NCBI RefSeq assembly: GCF_027706745.1
Contig: NZ_JAQFWP010000007.1
Coordinates: 1 to 64,000 of the forward strand
Origin: Nocardiopsis suaedae
GTDB lineage: Bacteria; Actinomycetota; Actinomycetes; Streptosporangiales; Streptosporangiaceae
Reading direction: 5' to 3'
DNA length: 64,000 bases
A program made the translations under genes and the position numbers. The notes under the pieces are model-generated. The model was not told the origin of the DNA and made no database searches. It saw only the letters and a list, made by a program, of their open reading frames with translations. Numbering within the stretch: the first letter of the stretch is position 1; each line of letters opens with the position of its first letter. Shown in pieces: positions 25,693 to 35,693 of this stretch.

Positions 25693-27798
25693 ATGTCCGA
25701 GAGCCCGCAGGGACGGACGGACGACAAGGACCGGCAGCTGGACGATGACCGCGTCGACTCCAAGGGGGCGCTGACCACCGACACCGGGGTCCGGGTGGAC
25801 GACACCGACAATTCCCTCAGCGCGGGTGAACGCGGCCCCACCCTCCTGGAGGACTTCCAGTTCCGGGAGAAGCTCACCCACTTCGACCATGAGCGCATCC
25901 CCGAACGCGTCGTCCACGCGCGCGGGGCGGGTGCCTACGGCTATTTCCAGGTGTACGAGTCGCTCGCGGACTACACGCGCGCGGAATTCCTGTGCGACCC
26001 GTCGCTGAAGACGCCCGTGTTCGTCCGCTTCTCCACGGTCGCCGGGTCGCGGGGGTCCTCCGACACCGTGCGCGACGTCCGGGGCTTCGCGACCAAGTTC
26101 TACACGCGCGAGGGCAATTACGACCTGGTCGGCAATAACATGCCGGTGTTCTTCATCCAGGACGGGATCAAATTCCCCGATTTCGTGCACGCGGTGAAGC
26201 CCGAGCCCCACAACGAGATCCCGCAGGCCCAGTCGGCGCACGACACCCTCTGGGACTTCGTCGGCCTGCAGCCCGAGACCCTCCACATGATGATGTGGCT
26301 CATGTCCGACCGGGCCATCCCGCGCAGCTACCGCACCATGCAGGGCTTCGGGGTGCACACCTTCCGGCTGGTCGACGCCGAGGGGCGCGGCACCTTCGTC
26401 AAGTTCCACTGGACGCCGCGGCTGGGCACGCACTCGCTCGTCTGGGACGAGACGCAGCGCATCGCGGGCAAGGACCCCGACTTCAACCGCCGCGACCTGT
26501 GGGAGGCGATCGAGCGGGGCCAGTACCCCGAGTACGAGCTGGGCATGCAGCTCATCCCGGAGTCCGATGAGCACGCCTTCGGCGTCGACCTGCTCGACCC
26601 CACCAAGATCGTGCCCGAGGAGGAGGTACCGGTCACCCCGGTGGGCCGGATGGTGCTCGACCGCAACCCGGACAACTTCTTCGCCGAGACCGAGCAGGTC
26701 GCGTTCCACACCGCCAACGTGGTGCCGGGCATCGACTTCACCAACGACCCGCTGCTGCAGGCCCGCAACTTCTCCTACCTGGACACCCAGCTCATCCGCC
26801 TGGGCGGGCCCAACTTCCAGCAGCTCCCGGTGAACCGGCCGGTGGCCCCGGTCGACAACGACCAGCGCGACGGGTACGGCCAGCACCGGGTGCACCGGGG
26901 CGCCACGAGCTACTACCCCAACTCGCTGGGCGGCGGGTGCCCGGCGCTGGGCTCCGACCCCTACCGGCACCACCAGGAGCGCGTGGACGGCGCGAAGGTC
27001 CGCGAACGCAGCAAGAGCTTCCAGGACCACTACAGCCAGGCCACGCTCTTCTACAACAGCCTGTCCGACTGGGAGCGCGGCCACCTGGTCGAGGCGTTCC
27101 GCTTCGAGCTGGGCAAGTGCGATACGCACCAGGTGCGCGAGCGGGTGGTCGAGCGGCTCAACCACGTCGACCACGGCCTGGCGCGCGACGTGGCCGCCGG
27201 GGTCGGGGTCGACCCGCCCCGGCACGAGGCGGTGCCCAACCACGGGCGCTCCTCCCCGGCGCTGAGCCAGGCGCGCACGGCGATGAACGAGATCACCGGG
27301 CGCACGGTGGCCGTCCTGGCGGCGGACGGCGTCGACGCCCAGGACGTGGAGGCGCTGCGCGGGTCCATGGCCGACGGAGGCGCCGTCGCCGAGGTGCTCG
27401 CCCCGCACGACGGGACGCTGCGCACCGCCGACGGCACCCCGCTGGAGGCCGACCGTGCCATGGGAACGGTCTCTTCGGTGCTCTACGACGCGGTGGCGCT
27501 GCCCGGCGGCGCCGATTCGGCGGCGGAACTGTCCTCCGACGGGCTCGCCCTGCACTTCGTGGTCGAGGCCTTCAAACACCACAAGCCGATCGCGGCGCTC
27601 GACGACGGGGTGGACGTGCTCTCGCACACGGCCCTGCCCGACCTGCGCGTCGCGGTACCGGCGAGCGGCCAGACCGTCGTCGACCAGGGCGTGGCCACGC
27701 ACAGGGGAGCGGACCACGGCGAGCTGACGCGCGCGCTGGCGTCCCTCCTGGCCGGCCACCGGGTCTGGGACCGCGAGACGGGGGCCGTCCCGGCGTGA
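25693..27798 (+). CDS. katE: large-subunit catalase HPII
   Basis: A 701-residue monofunctional haem catalase of the large clade. The distal His75 (RVVHARGAGAYG), the Asn in NYDLVGNNMPVFF, and the proximal haem Tyr362 (NFSYLDTQLIRLGG) are present. A flavodoxin/DJ-1-like C-terminal domain from about residue 535 (RTVAVLAADGVDAQDVEAL, VALPGGADSAAEL) is present, as in E. coli HPII, but without a reactive Cys. It decomposes hydrogen peroxide in the cytoplasm. The ATG is preceded by GGGGAGGAG. It probably shares a transcript with the PfpI-type gene. Confidence 0.95.
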   Translation: MSESPQGRTDDKDRQLDDDRVDSKGALTTDTGVRVDDTDNSLSAGERGPTLLEDFQFREKLTHFDHERIPERVVHARGAGAYGYFQVYESLADYTRAEFLCDPSLKTPVFVRFSTVAGSRGSSDTVRDVRGFATKFYTREGNYDLVGNNMPVFFIQDGIKFPDFVHAVKPEPHNEIPQAQSAHDTLWDFVGLQPETLHMMMWLMSDRAIPRSYRTMQGFGVHTFRLVDAEGRGTFVKFHWTPRLGTHSLVWDETQRIAGKDPDFNRRDLWEAIERGQYPEYELGMQLIPESDEHAFGVDLLDPTKIVPEEEVPVTPVGRMVLDRNPDNFFAETEQVAFHTANVVPGIDFTNDPLLQARNFSYLDTQLIRLGGPNFQQLPVNRPVAPVDNDQRDGYGQHRVHRGATSYYPNSLGGGCPALGSDPYRHHQERVDGAKVRERSKSFQDHYSQATLFYNSLSDWERGHLVEAFRFELGKCDTHQVRERVVERLNHVDHGLARDVAAGVGVDPPRHEAVPNHGRSSPALSQARTAMNEITGRTVAVLAADGVDAQDVEALRGSMADGGAVAEVLAPHDGTLRTADGTPLEADRAMGTVSSVLYDAVALPGGADSAAELSSDGLALHFVVEAFKHHKPIAALDDGVDVLSHTALPDLRVAVPASGQTVVDQGVATHRGADHGELTRALASLLAGHRVWDRETGAVPA

Positions 27799-27805
27799 CC
27801 CGGAA

Positions 27806-27842
27806 GGGGGCGGCGGAGGTCCCCCGACACCCCGCCGCCCCC
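27806..27842. terminator. 11-bp hairpin between katE and fhs
   Basis: The arms GGGGGCGGCGG (27806-27816) and CCGCCGCCCCC (27832-27842) enclose a 15-nt loop between two convergent genes. Confidence 0.65.
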
Positions 27843-27856
27843 GCGCCGCCGCAGGT

Positions 27857-29560
27857 TCAGGACAGCCCCGTGATCTCCCCGTCGTCGTCGAGGTCGACAC
27901 CGTAGGCCGCGGGCGAGCTCCCCAGCCCCGGCATGGTCTGCATCGTCCCGCAGATCAGGTAGACGTACCCCGCCCCGGCCGCGGGCCGGACCTCGCGGAC
28001 CGGAAGGGTCCACCCCGTGGGGGAGCCGCGCAGCGACGGGTCCGACGACAGGGACAGGTGCGTCTTGGCGATGCACACCGGCAGGCGCCCCAGGCCGTTG
28101 CGCTCGCAGGCGCTCACCTGGCGTTCGGCGGTCTCGGAGAACTCCACCCCGTCGGCCCCGTAGACCCGGCGCGCGACCTCCGCCACCTTGTCGCGGATGG
28201 GTGCGTCCTCGGGGTACAGGGGCGCGTAGTGCGACTCCTCGTCGGCCGCCTCGGCCACCGCCCGCGCCAGGTCCTCGGCGCCGCGCCCTCCGTCGACGAC
28301 GTTGGTGCACACCGCGCTGCGCGCCCCCGCCTCGGCGGCGATCCGCCGCACTTCCTCGAGCTCCGAAGCGTGGTCGGTGGGGAAGGCGTTGACCGCCACC
28401 ACCGGCGACACCCCGTGCAGGCGGCAGTTCTCGATCTGCTTGACCAGGTTGGCGGCCCCGGCCCGCACGTCGTCGGTGTTCTCCTCCAGCATCCCCTCGG
28501 GCAGCGGGCGGCCCGCGGTCACCGCGTGGCGCCCCGAGTGCGCCTTGAGCGCGCGCACGGTGGCCACCACGACGGCCGCGTCCGGGGCCTCGCCGGAGAC
28601 GCGGCACTTGATGTTGAAGAAGCGCTCGGCGCCCATGTCGGCCCCGAACCCGGCCTCGGTCACCAGGAAGTCCGCGGAGCGCAGGCCGATCAGGTCGGCC
28701 ACCACCGAGGAGTTGCCGGTGGCGATGTTGCCGAAGGGGCCGGTGTGCACCAGGACCGGGGTGTGCTCCAGGGTCTGCAGCAGGTTGGGCTTGATGGCCT
28801 CGCGCAGGACCGCGGCCATCGCCCCGGCGCCGCCGATCTGCTCGGCGGTCACCGGCTTGCCCGCCCGGTTGCCCGCCACGATGATGCGGCCCAGCCGCGC
28901 GCGCATGTCCCGGGCCGACGACGACAGCGACAGCAGCGCCATGACCTCCGAGGCGGCGGTGATGTCGAACCCGGTCTGGCGGGGCGTCCCGTCCATCCGG
29001 CCGCCCAGTCCGGTGACGATGCCGCGCAGGGAGCGGTCGTTGATGTCCACCACCCGCCGCCAGGAGATGTCGTGCGGGTCGATGTCCAGCGCGTTGTCCC
29101 GGAACAGGTGGTTGTCCAGCAGAGCCGCCAGCAGGTTGTGCGCGGCCCCGACCGCGTGGATGTCCCCGGTCAGGTGCAGGTTCAGCCGCTCCATGGGCAC
29201 GACCTGGCTGTAGCCCCCGCCGGCCGCGCCGCCCTTGATGCCGAACACCGGCCCCATGGAGGGCTGGCGCAGCGCGAGGGCGGTGCGGTGGCCGATGCGG
29301 TTGAGGCCGTCGCCCAGGCCGACCGTGATGGTGGTCTTCCCCTCGCCCAGGGGCGTGGGCGTCACCGCGGTGACGACGACGTAGCGCGCGCGGGGGCGGT
29401 CGGCCAGCGCGTCCAGTGCGGACAGGCGGATCTTGGCCACATGGTCGCCGTAGGGCTCCAGGAGGTCCTCTGGAAGCCCCATGCGGTCGGCGACGCTCGA
29501 CAGCGGCTCCAGAGCGGCGCCGCGGGCGATCTCCAGATCGGTCGGCATTGGCAACGACAT
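27857..29560 (-). CDS. fhs: formate-tetrahydrofolate ligase
   Basis: A protein of 567 residues, close to the usual 556-560. It makes 10-formyl-THF from formate, ATP and THF. The nucleotide loop is TPLGEGKTTITVGLGDGLN, followed by ALRQPSMGPVFGIKGGAAGGGYSQV; the C-terminal region has GAGYVYLICGTMQTMPGLG, which is diagnostic. The ATG at 29560 has GAGGGG immediately before it; an in-frame ATG at 29548 lacks a site. It is divergent from the MalY-type gene across an AT-rich promoter region. Confidence 0.94.
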   Translation of the reverse strand: MSLPMPTDLEIARGAALEPLSSVADRMGLPEDLLEPYGDHVAKIRLSALDALADRPRARYVVVTAVTPTPLGEGKTTITVGLGDGLNRIGHRTALALRQPSMGPVFGIKGGAAGGGYSQVVPMERLNLHLTGDIHAVGAAHNLLAALLDNHLFRDNALDIDPHDISWRRVVDINDRSLRGIVTGLGGRMDGTPRQTGFDITAASEVMALLSLSSSARDMRARLGRIIVAGNRAGKPVTAEQIGGAGAMAAVLREAIKPNLLQTLEHTPVLVHTGPFGNIATGNSSVVADLIGLRSADFLVTEAGFGADMGAERFFNIKCRVSGEAPDAAVVVATVRALKAHSGRHAVTAGRPLPEGMLEENTDDVRAGAANLVKQIENCRLHGVSPVVAVNAFPTDHASELEEVRRIAAEAGARSAVCTNVVDGGRGAEDLARAVAEAADEESHYAPLYPEDAPIRDKVAEVARRVYGADGVEFSETAERQVSACERNGLGRLPVCIAKTHLSLSSDPSLRGSPTGWTLPVREVRPAAGAGYVYLICGTMQTMPGLGSSPAAYGVDLDDDGEITGLS

Positions 29561-29620
29561 CACCCCTCGGGACGCGGCGTTCGGGCTGGTCGGGAACCCG
29601 CACCCACATTCTCGATGACG

Positions 29621-29660
29621 GTTGACCATTACGCAATCAGTTTCGTAATACGCAATCCGT
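29621..29660. promoter_or_regulatory. AT-rich divergent control region of fhs and the MalY-type gene
   Basis: An isolated AT-rich patch in GC-rich DNA. It has direct repeats TTACGCAATC (29629-29638) and ATACGCAATC (29648-29657) and an inverted pair ATTACG/CGTAAT (29628-29633, 29644-29649), next to a TTGACC. It is likely a promoter with an operator; the regulator is unknown. Confidence 0.5.
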
Positions 29661-29792
29661 GGCCGGGTGTGGCCACCGTCGGCCCCCGTGGCGCACCGCG
29701 CGGGGGCCGGGGCGGGGGAGACCCGCCCGCATCCGGGAAGACCGGGAGGGGACCCGGCTCGGAGCCGGATCGGACGACGGAAGGGACGGCGC

Positions 29793-30974
29793 ATGGGCCT
29801 GGTAGAGGGGTTCGACGCCTTGACGGTCGGCGAACTGCGGGCACGGGGGACGCTGAAGTGGTCGAAGTACGGTGAGGACGTGCTCGGGGCGTTCGTCGCC
29901 GAGATGGATTTCGGCACCGCCGAGCCCGTCCTGCAGGCGCTCCGCGAAGCGGTGGAGGGCGCCGCCTTCGGATACCCGCCGCCCGGCGCCTCCGCCGAGC
30001 TCGCCGAGGCGTGCCGCGGATGGCAGGAGAAGGCCTACGGGTGGAGCGTGCCCGCCGAACGGATCCACACGGTGCCCGATGTGCTGCGCGCGTTCGAGAT
30101 CGCCACCACGCACTTCTCCCGGCCGGGGAGCCCGGTCATCCTCCCGACGCCCTGCTACATGCCCTTCCTGACGGTCCCCGGGCGCCTGGGACGCGACATC
30201 CTCCAGGTCCCCATGGTGCAAGGGGAGCAGGGCTGGAGCCTTGACCCCGACGCCCTCGCCGGGGCGTTCCAGAGCGGGGGAGACCTCCTGGTGCTGTGCA
30301 ACCCGCACAACCCCCTCGGGCGCGTCTTCACCCCGCACGAGCTGGCCGCAGTGGCCGAAGTGGTCGACCGGTACGGCGGACGCGTGTTCGCCGACGAGGT
30401 GCACGCGCCGCTCACCTATCCCGGACACGGCCACGTGCCCTATGCGTCGATCGGGCCCACCGCCGCGGGGCACAGCGTCACGGCGACATCGGCCTCCAAG
30501 GCGTGGAACATCCCGGGCCTCAAATGCGCACAGCTCATCATCACCAACGACGCCGACGCCGAGGTGGTGGAGGGCATGGAACCCTTCACACTGAACGGCG
30601 CCGGCGTCCTCGGGATGGCGGCCAACACCGCCGCCTACCGGCACGGCGCGCCGTGGCTCGCGGAGGTCCTGGAGTACCTGGACGGCAACCGGCGGGCGCT
30701 GGGCGACCTGCTGGCCGAACACCTGCCGGAGGCCGGGTACCGGCCCCCGGAGGGGACCTACCTGGCGTGGATCGACCTGCGCGGCGCGGTGCCGCGGGAC
30801 GACCCGGCCGGGCGGATCCGCGAGCGGGGCGGCGTCGCGGTCGTCGACGGCGCCGCTTGCGGGGAAGCGGGGCGCGGGTGGGTGCGGCTGAACTTCGCCA
30901 CGCCCCGCCCCGTGCTGGAGCGCCTCGTCCTGGGGATCTCCCGCTCCGCCCGGGGTGGTACCTTCACCCCCTGA
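29793..30974 (+). CDS. MalY/PatB-type PLP enzyme (cystathionine beta-lyase-like aminotransferase)
   Basis: A 393-residue fold-type I PLP protein. The Schiff-base Lys236 lies in TSASKAWNIPGLK, a MalY/PatB hallmark. Cofactor contacts include the Asn of LLVLCNPHNPLGR and the Asp of VFADEVHAPL. The family cleaves cystathionine or other C-S substrates to pyruvate, ammonia and a thiol. The ATG has GAAGGGAC upstream. It is divergent from fhs; both touch one-carbon and methionine metabolism, so shared control is plausible. Confidence 0.88.
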   Translation: MGLVEGFDALTVGELRARGTLKWSKYGEDVLGAFVAEMDFGTAEPVLQALREAVEGAAFGYPPPGASAELAEACRGWQEKAYGWSVPAERIHTVPDVLRAFEIATTHFSRPGSPVILPTPCYMPFLTVPGRLGRDILQVPMVQGEQGWSLDPDALAGAFQSGGDLLVLCNPHNPLGRVFTPHELAAVAEVVDRYGGRVFADEVHAPLTYPGHGHVPYASIGPTAAGHSVTATSASKAWNIPGLKCAQLIITNDADAEVVEGMEPFTLNGAGVLGMAANTAAYRHGAPWLAEVLEYLDGNRRALGDLLAEHLPEAGYRPPEGTYLAWIDLRGAVPRDDPAGRIRERGGVAVVDGAACGEAGRGWVRLNFATPRPVLERLVLGISRSARGGTFTP

Positions 30975-31006
30975 CCGCCGCCCCCGACCCATGAGTGGAG
31001 AGCCGG

Positions 31007-31843
31007 GTGAACGCAGGGCGCCCCGGGGGCGACCGCAGGTCCGCCGCCCGCCGGGCCGCCGTCTTCGCACTGATCACCGTGGCGCTCCTCATCGCCGGGA
31101 CCCGGCTCCCCGGGCTCGGGGAGATGCGCGCCGCCGTCGAGGCCGTGGGCCCCGCCGCGCCCTTGGCGGTCCTCGGCCTCTACCTGGTCGCCGCGCTCCT
31201 CCTGGTGCCCCGGCCGCTCCTCAACGCCGCCACCGGGGCGCTGCTCGGCCCGGCCGCCGGGTTCGCGGTCGCGAGCGTGGGCGCCGTGGTCGGGGCGCTC
31301 GTCCAGTTCTGGGCCGCCCGCCTGATGCTGCGCGGCGCGGTGCACGCCTGGGTGCCGCCCGCCGTCCGCGCCCGCCTCGACCGCGCGGTCGAGCGGCACG
31401 GCCTGTTCGCCGTGGTCTATCTGCGGCTGATGCCGATCGCCCCGTTCTCGGCGATCAACCACGGCCTGGGCGCCACCGCCATGAGCGCGTGGCGTTTCGC
31501 CCTCGGCACCGCCGTGGGGTGCATGCCCTATACGGCCGCCATGGTCCTCCTCGGTGGATCGGCCGCCGACCCGCTCTCACCCGGCTTCCTCGCGGCGGGC
31601 GCCGGGACCGCGCTCCTCGTGGCCGCCGGGCACACCGCCGTGGTGCTGATGCGCCGTGCGGAGCGCGCCCGTGCGGCCGGGGACGGACGATTCCCGGAAA
31701 CGCCCTATACGCAGGGCTCTGTCTCGGTACAGTGCGCACCGAGGGGGAGTCGAGCGTCGCGGCGGGCAGGGCGAGGACCGGATCATGATCCAGCGGACGG
31801 CGGGGGCGCTCCCCCGGCAGCTCACGGGGTTCGTCGGCCGTGA
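31007..31843 (+). CDS. TVP38/VTT-domain (DedA-like) membrane protein
   Basis: A protein of 278 residues from GTG 31007 with GGAG upstream. The VTT core ([42 protein letters not shown], then [18 protein letters not shown]) is clear, with about five spans; such proteins are linked to lipid scrambling or membrane homeostasis. After the last helix the frame runs on through about 60 polar residues and overlaps the next gene by 59 bp. That tail is rich in Gly, Arg and Pro and may be an accident of GC-rich sequence where the original stop was lost. Confidence 0.8.
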   Translation: MNAGRPGGDRRSAARRAAVFALITVALLIAGTRLPGLGEMRAAVEAVGPAAPLAVLGLYLVAALLLVPRPLLNAATGALLGPAAGFAVASVGAVVGALVQFWAARLMLRGAVHAWVPPAVRARLDRAVERHGLFAVVYLRLMPIAPFSAINHGLGATAMSAWRFALGTAVGCMPYTAAMVLLGGSAADPLSPGFLAAGAGTALLVAAGHTAVVLMRRAERARAAGDGRFPETPYTQGSVSVQCAPRGSRASRRAGRGPDHDPADGGGAPPAAHGVRRP

Positions 31844-34085
31844 GGAGGAGGTGGACCGCGTCACCGGCCTGCTCGGGCAGGGCCGGCTGGTCACCGTTCT
31901 GGGGCCCGGCGGCGTCGGCAAGACGCGTATCGCGCTGCACGTCGCCGAGCGCGTCGCCTCTCAGTACTCCGACGGCGCGCGCTTCGTGGCGCTGTCCGGG
32001 CTGCGCGACCCCGAGCTGATCGCGCACACCGTCGCCTCCACGCTCGGGCTCGCCGAACAGGACGTCCGCTCCCAGCTCGACGTCCTCCTGGACTACCTGC
32101 GCGGCCGCTCCCTGCTCCTGGTGCTGGACACCTGCGAGCACCTGGGCGATGCCTGCGCCATGCTCGCCGAGGTCGTGCTGCGCGAGTGCCCCGGGGTGAC
32201 GATCATGGCCACCTCCCGGCACGCGCTCAACGTGCTGGGGGAGTTCAGCCACCCGGTCCCGCCCATGCCCGTGCCCGACCCCGACGACGCCGACGCCGTC
32301 CGGCACAGCGCCGTCGAGCTGTTCGAGCGCAGGGCGGCCGCGGTGGTCCCCGGCTTCACCCTCACCGAGGCCGACCGGCGCCACGCGGTGCGCCTGTGCC
32401 GCCGCCTGGACGGCATCCCGCTCGCCATCGAACTGGCCACCGTGCGCCTGCGCGCCCTGCCGCTGCGGCGCCTCGTCGAGCGCCTGGAAGACCGCTTCCA
32501 GCTCCTGACCGGCGGCACACGGGCGGCGCTGCCCCGCCACCAGACGCTGCGCACCGGCATCGAGTGGAGCCACGACCTGTGCACGCCGCAGGAGCAGGTG
32601 CTCTGGCGCAGGCTGTCGGTCTTCGTGGGCGGATTCGACGCCGAAGCCGCCGAAGAGGTCTGCGCGGGCGACGGCCTCGAAGGCGGCGAGGTGCTGGAGG
32701 CGCTCATCGGCCTCGTCGACAAGTCCGTCGTCCTGCGCGCCGACCGGGGCGGGGAGCGCTACCGCCAGCTCGACACCCTGCGCGAGTACGGTGCCGAGCG
32801 CCTCGCCGAGGCGGGGGAGGAGCAGGAGTACCGCGGCCGGCACGTCGATCGCTGCCAGCGGCTGGCGGACCGGCTCGACCGGCGCTTCACCGAGGACCAG
32901 CTCGGCCGCTTCCGTACGCTGGCGGCCGAGCACGCCGACATCCGCATGGGGCTGGAGTACGCCTTCGCCGTTCCGGGGTGGGAGTCGCGGGCCGCCCGCC
33001 TGGCCGCCTCCCTATGGGGCTACTGGCAGATCTCCGGCCGCCTCAAGGAGGGGCGCTACTGGCTCACCAAGGCCATCGGATCCCTGCCCGAGGGCAGCCC
33101 AGAGCGCGTGTGGCCCCTCGGCGTCCGGGCCTACCTCGGCACCTTCCGGGGCGAACTCGACGCCGCCCTGGCCGACCTCGACGCGGCCATGCCCGTCCCC
33201 GAGGGGCACCCCGACGAACGGCTGAAGGGGCGGATGCACCTGTACCGCCACCTGGCGCTGGTGTTCGCCGGGCGCCATGGCGAGGCGCTGCCCGAATACG
33301 AGTCGTGCGCCGCCGCCGCCAAGCGCGCGGGCGACTTCGCGACCTCGGTCTCCCTGCTCGCCCAGCAGGGCTACCTGCACCTGCTCAGCGGACAGCTCGA
33401 CGAGGCGGTCGCGGTGTGCACCGAAGGGCTGGCGCGCCTGGAAGGGCGGGACGCCGAGCTGTGGCTCCGCTCCTACATGCTGGTGATCACCAGCGCCGCG
33501 CTGACCTTCAAGGGCGACGCCGCGGGCGCCGGCGCCGCCGGAGGGCCGGCCGTGCGCATGAAGTGGGAGCTGGGCGACTTCGTCGGCCTGGCCTACTGCC
33601 TGGAGGTCACCGCCTGGCGGGCGGTGGGCCAGGAGCGCCCCGTGCGCGCCGCGTGGCTGCTCGGCGCGGCCGACCCGCTGTGGGACCGGGCGGGCGAGCG
33701 GCTCGGCGGCACCGCCATCATGGAGGCGTTCCACCAGGAGGCGGTGGGGTCGGCCCGCGCGGCGCTGGGGGAGGAGCACTTCGCCGAGCTGTTCGCCGAG
33801 GGGGCCGACCACCCCCTGGAACGGATCGCGGACGCGGCCGTCGCCGACGCCGACACCCTGACGCCCGGGCGCCAGGACCCGCCCCCGGGCCAGGCCGCGC
33901 TCACCGCGAGGGAGCGCGAGGTGGCCGGGCTGATCGCCGAGGGGCTGTCGAACCGGGCGATCGCCGAGCGGCTGGTCATCTCCAAGCGGACCGTGGACAC
34001 GCACGTGGAGAACATCCTGGCCAAGCTCGGGGTGTCCTCCCGGGTGCTGGTGGCCCAGCGGCTGGCCGAGGCCGACCCCGCCTGA
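31785..34085 (+). CDS. LuxR-family regulator with NB-ARC/AAA ATPase domain
   Basis: A 766-residue cytoplasmic protein from ATG 31785. Walker A GPGGVGKT (Lys46) and an NB-ARC-type ATPase ([36 protein letters not shown]) are followed by a TPR-like helical region (about 350-690) and a C-terminal LuxR HTH ([45 protein letters not shown]). These STAND-type regulators switch on a target after ligand binding. The frame is open upstream to 31656, but that part lacks family similarity. It overlaps the end of the VTT gene. Confidence 0.9.
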   Translation: MIQRTAGALPRQLTGFVGREEEVDRVTGLLGQGRLVTVLGPGGVGKTRIALHVAERVASQYSDGARFVALSGLRDPELIAHTVASTLGLAEQDVRSQLDVLLDYLRGRSLLLVLDTCEHLGDACAMLAEVVLRECPGVTIMATSRHALNVLGEFSHPVPPMPVPDPDDADAVRHSAVELFERRAAAVVPGFTLTEADRRHAVRLCRRLDGIPLAIELATVRLRALPLRRLVERLEDRFQLLTGGTRAALPRHQTLRTGIEWSHDLCTPQEQVLWRRLSVFVGGFDAEAAEEVCAGDGLEGGEVLEALIGLVDKSVVLRADRGGERYRQLDTLREYGAERLAEAGEEQEYRGRHVDRCQRLADRLDRRFTEDQLGRFRTLAAEHADIRMGLEYAFAVPGWESRAARLAASLWGYWQISGRLKEGRYWLTKAIGSLPEGSPERVWPLGVRAYLGTFRGELDAALADLDAAMPVPEGHPDERLKGRMHLYRHLALVFAGRHGEALPEYESCAAAAKRAGDFATSVSLLAQQGYLHLLSGQLDEAVAVCTEGLARLEGRDAELWLRSYMLVITSAALTFKGDAAGAGAAGGPAVRMKWELGDFVGLAYCLEVTAWRAVGQERPVRAAWLLGAADPLWDRAGERLGGTAIMEAFHQEAVGSARAALGEEHFAELFAEGADHPLERIADAAVADADTLTPGRQDPPPGQAALTAREREVAGLIAEGLSNRAIAERLVISKRTVDTHVENILAKLGVSSRVLVAQRLAEADPA

Positions 34086-34180
34086 GGCCGGAGGAGGGGG
34101 CCGCCGTGCCGCCGTCCTCCGCGCGGACGGGCGGCGCGGGCTGGACAGGAGGCGGTCACGGCGGGAGGGTGGTCCCTGGA

Positions 34181-34199
34181 GGAGCGGTGACGCCGCTCC
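34181..34199. terminator. short hairpin after the LuxR gene
   Basis: GGAGCGG (34181-34187) pairs with CCGCTCC (34193-34199) around 5 nt, 95 bp after the stop. It is modest and a possible terminator. Confidence 0.4.
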
Positions 34200-34476
34200 C
34201 CCTCAAGCGACGTCCGCACACGACTCCCCCAGGGGATCCCCTCGATGCGGGCCGGGATTCCAGGACTTCCGCGGCCGCACCACCAATTCTGGGGCCGCGA
34301 AGGGCGTCAACGCCGCCGGTCCGGCCCGGATGGGTGCACGGAACTCGGACCGCGCCCCTACCGAGGAGGGCTCCGCTCCCTTACCCATACGGATACGTGC
34401 CCGGGGAGCACCGGTTCACCGATGGGGCGGCACTACGGATACGGAGGGCGCGCGATAGGAGCGGCCGGCGGCCGTC
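34200..34476. other. non-coding gap between LuxR and DUF574 genes
   Basis: Together with the hairpin region this is about 390 bp without a supported gene. Two similar short stretches (CCATACGGATACGTG near 34388 and CACTACGGATACGGA near 34432) repeat ACGGATACG, but I see no further structure. The DUF397 or XRE genes that often accompany DUF574 methyltransferases are not present. Confidence 0.35.
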
Positions 34477-35268
34477 TCAGGGCTTGCGTCCCACGGCCAC
34501 CAGGTGCGGGATGGCGCGGCCGCTGAAGAGCGTCTCCGCGTCGGGGCGCCACTCCGGGGCGAACACGACGCCGGGGTCCGAGAGCTCCAGGCCGTCGTAG
34601 AGGTCCTCGATCTCGGCCCGGCTTCGGGTGCGCATGGGGTGCGGATTGGCCTCGTTCCACACGCGCAGCAGTTCTTCCATGCGCTCGGGGACGACGTCGG
34701 CGGTGGGGTGGCCGACGATCAGGAGGCTCCCCGGGGGGAGCGCGCCCATGAGCGTGGAGACGATGGCGCGCGCGTCGTCCTGGGAGACGACGTAGTTCAG
34801 CACGCTCGACAGGACGACCGCGGTGGGCTCGCCGAAGTCCAGGGTGCGTGCGGCCTCGGCGAGGACGGCCTCGGGGTCGTGCACGTCGGCGTGGATGTAG
34901 TCGGTGGCGCCCTCAGGGGTGCCGACCAGCAGCGCCTGGGCGTGCACCAGCACCAGCGGGTCGTTGTCGACGTAGACCACCCGGCACTCGGGGGCGGCGG
35001 CCTGTGCGACCTCGTGGGTATTGTCGGCGGTGGGCAGCCCGGTTCCGATGTCGAGGAACTGGCGGATGCCGTGCCCGGCCACCGCGTGGCGGACCGAGCG
35101 CGCGAGGAACTGCCGGTCGGCCCGCGCGCTGACCACGCCCTCGGGGACGATCTCCTTGAGCCGTTCGCCGACCTCCCGGTCGACGGCGTAGTTGTCCTTG
35201 CCGCCCAGCCAGTAGTCCCACACCCGCGCGGAGTGGGGGACGCGGTCGTCGATCGTCGGCTCGGTCAT
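34477..35268 (-). CDS. SAM-dependent methyltransferase, DUF574 family
   Basis: A protein of 263 residues with the family N-terminus DDRVPHSARVWDYWLGGKDNYAVDREVGER, the SAM motif IRQFLDIGTGLPTADNTHEVAQ, the acidic ribose contact VVYVDNDPLVLVHA and the segment PTAVVLSSVLNYV. The family (S-adenosyl-L-methionine methyltransferase in actinomycetes) is abundant and mostly of unknown substrate. No small XRE/DUF397 partner gene is seen beside it. The ATG at 35268 matches the usual family start. Confidence 0.9.
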   Translation of the reverse strand: MTEPTIDDRVPHSARVWDYWLGGKDNYAVDREVGERLKEIVPEGVVSARADRQFLARSVRHAVAGHGIRQFLDIGTGLPTADNTHEVAQAAAPECRVVYVDNDPLVLVHAQALLVGTPEGATDYIHADVHDPEAVLAEAARTLDFGEPTAVVLSSVLNYVVSQDDARAIVSTLMGALPPGSLLIVGHPTADVVPERMEELLRVWNEANPHPMRTRSRAEIEDLYDGLELSDPGVVFAPEWRPDAETLFSGRAIPHLVAVGRKP

Positions 35269-35338
35269 CGTGGTTCCGATCTAGCGCTCGGCGCGGGAGC
35301 GGCTCGGCGCGTCGGGGGCGAAAGCGTTGGAAGGGACC

Positions 35339-35504
35339 CTAGGGCGTGTTTCTCGGATCATTTTCGGCTCGCGACCACCAGGACGACGCTCGCTGCGCCG
35401 GGACGCTCGAGCAGCCAACCAGGATGAACTTCGCGCCCCGTCTTGCGAGCGCCGCCCGGGACGGCCGCTCGCTGATCGAAAAGCCTCCGAGAAACACGCC
35501 CTAG
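35339..35504. mobile_element. 166-bp MITE-like element with 19-bp terminal inverted repeats
   Basis: The left end CTAGGGCGTGTTTCTCGGA (35339-35357) and the right end (35486-35504) are exact inverted copies. Similarity continues inward imperfectly over the next dozen bases (TTTTCG on both sides). Inside there is no open frame with protein character. The palindromic CTAG at both tips could include a TA target-site duplication, as made by IS630/Tc1-type or some IS5-type transposases. No matching transposase is in this window, so it would be non-autonomous. Confidence 0.65.
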
Positions 35505-35693
35505 TCCTCTCATACCTCGCATGCACCCAGACCCCGGCAGTGACAGGCCTTCCCGGGCGCATACCCGTACACCCGGGCCCGGGGCGCCCTCTCGGGGAGC
35601 TCCCGGGCGGGGCGCGTGACCGGCGGTATGCAAGCATGGCGGAGTGATCACGGGCACACCCCGCCCGGAACGACGGCTCGACGAGGAGGCGAC

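Noticed and set aside
25558-27900. 780-residue minus-strand frame opposite katE
   Set aside because: katE is unmistakable on the plus strand; the opposite frame has no domain and is an antisense shadow.
34245-34526. Possible 93-residue gene before the DUF574 methyltransferase
   Set aside because: No ribosome site and no resemblance to the XRE/DUF397 partners expected there; composition is that of non-coding GC-rich DNA.
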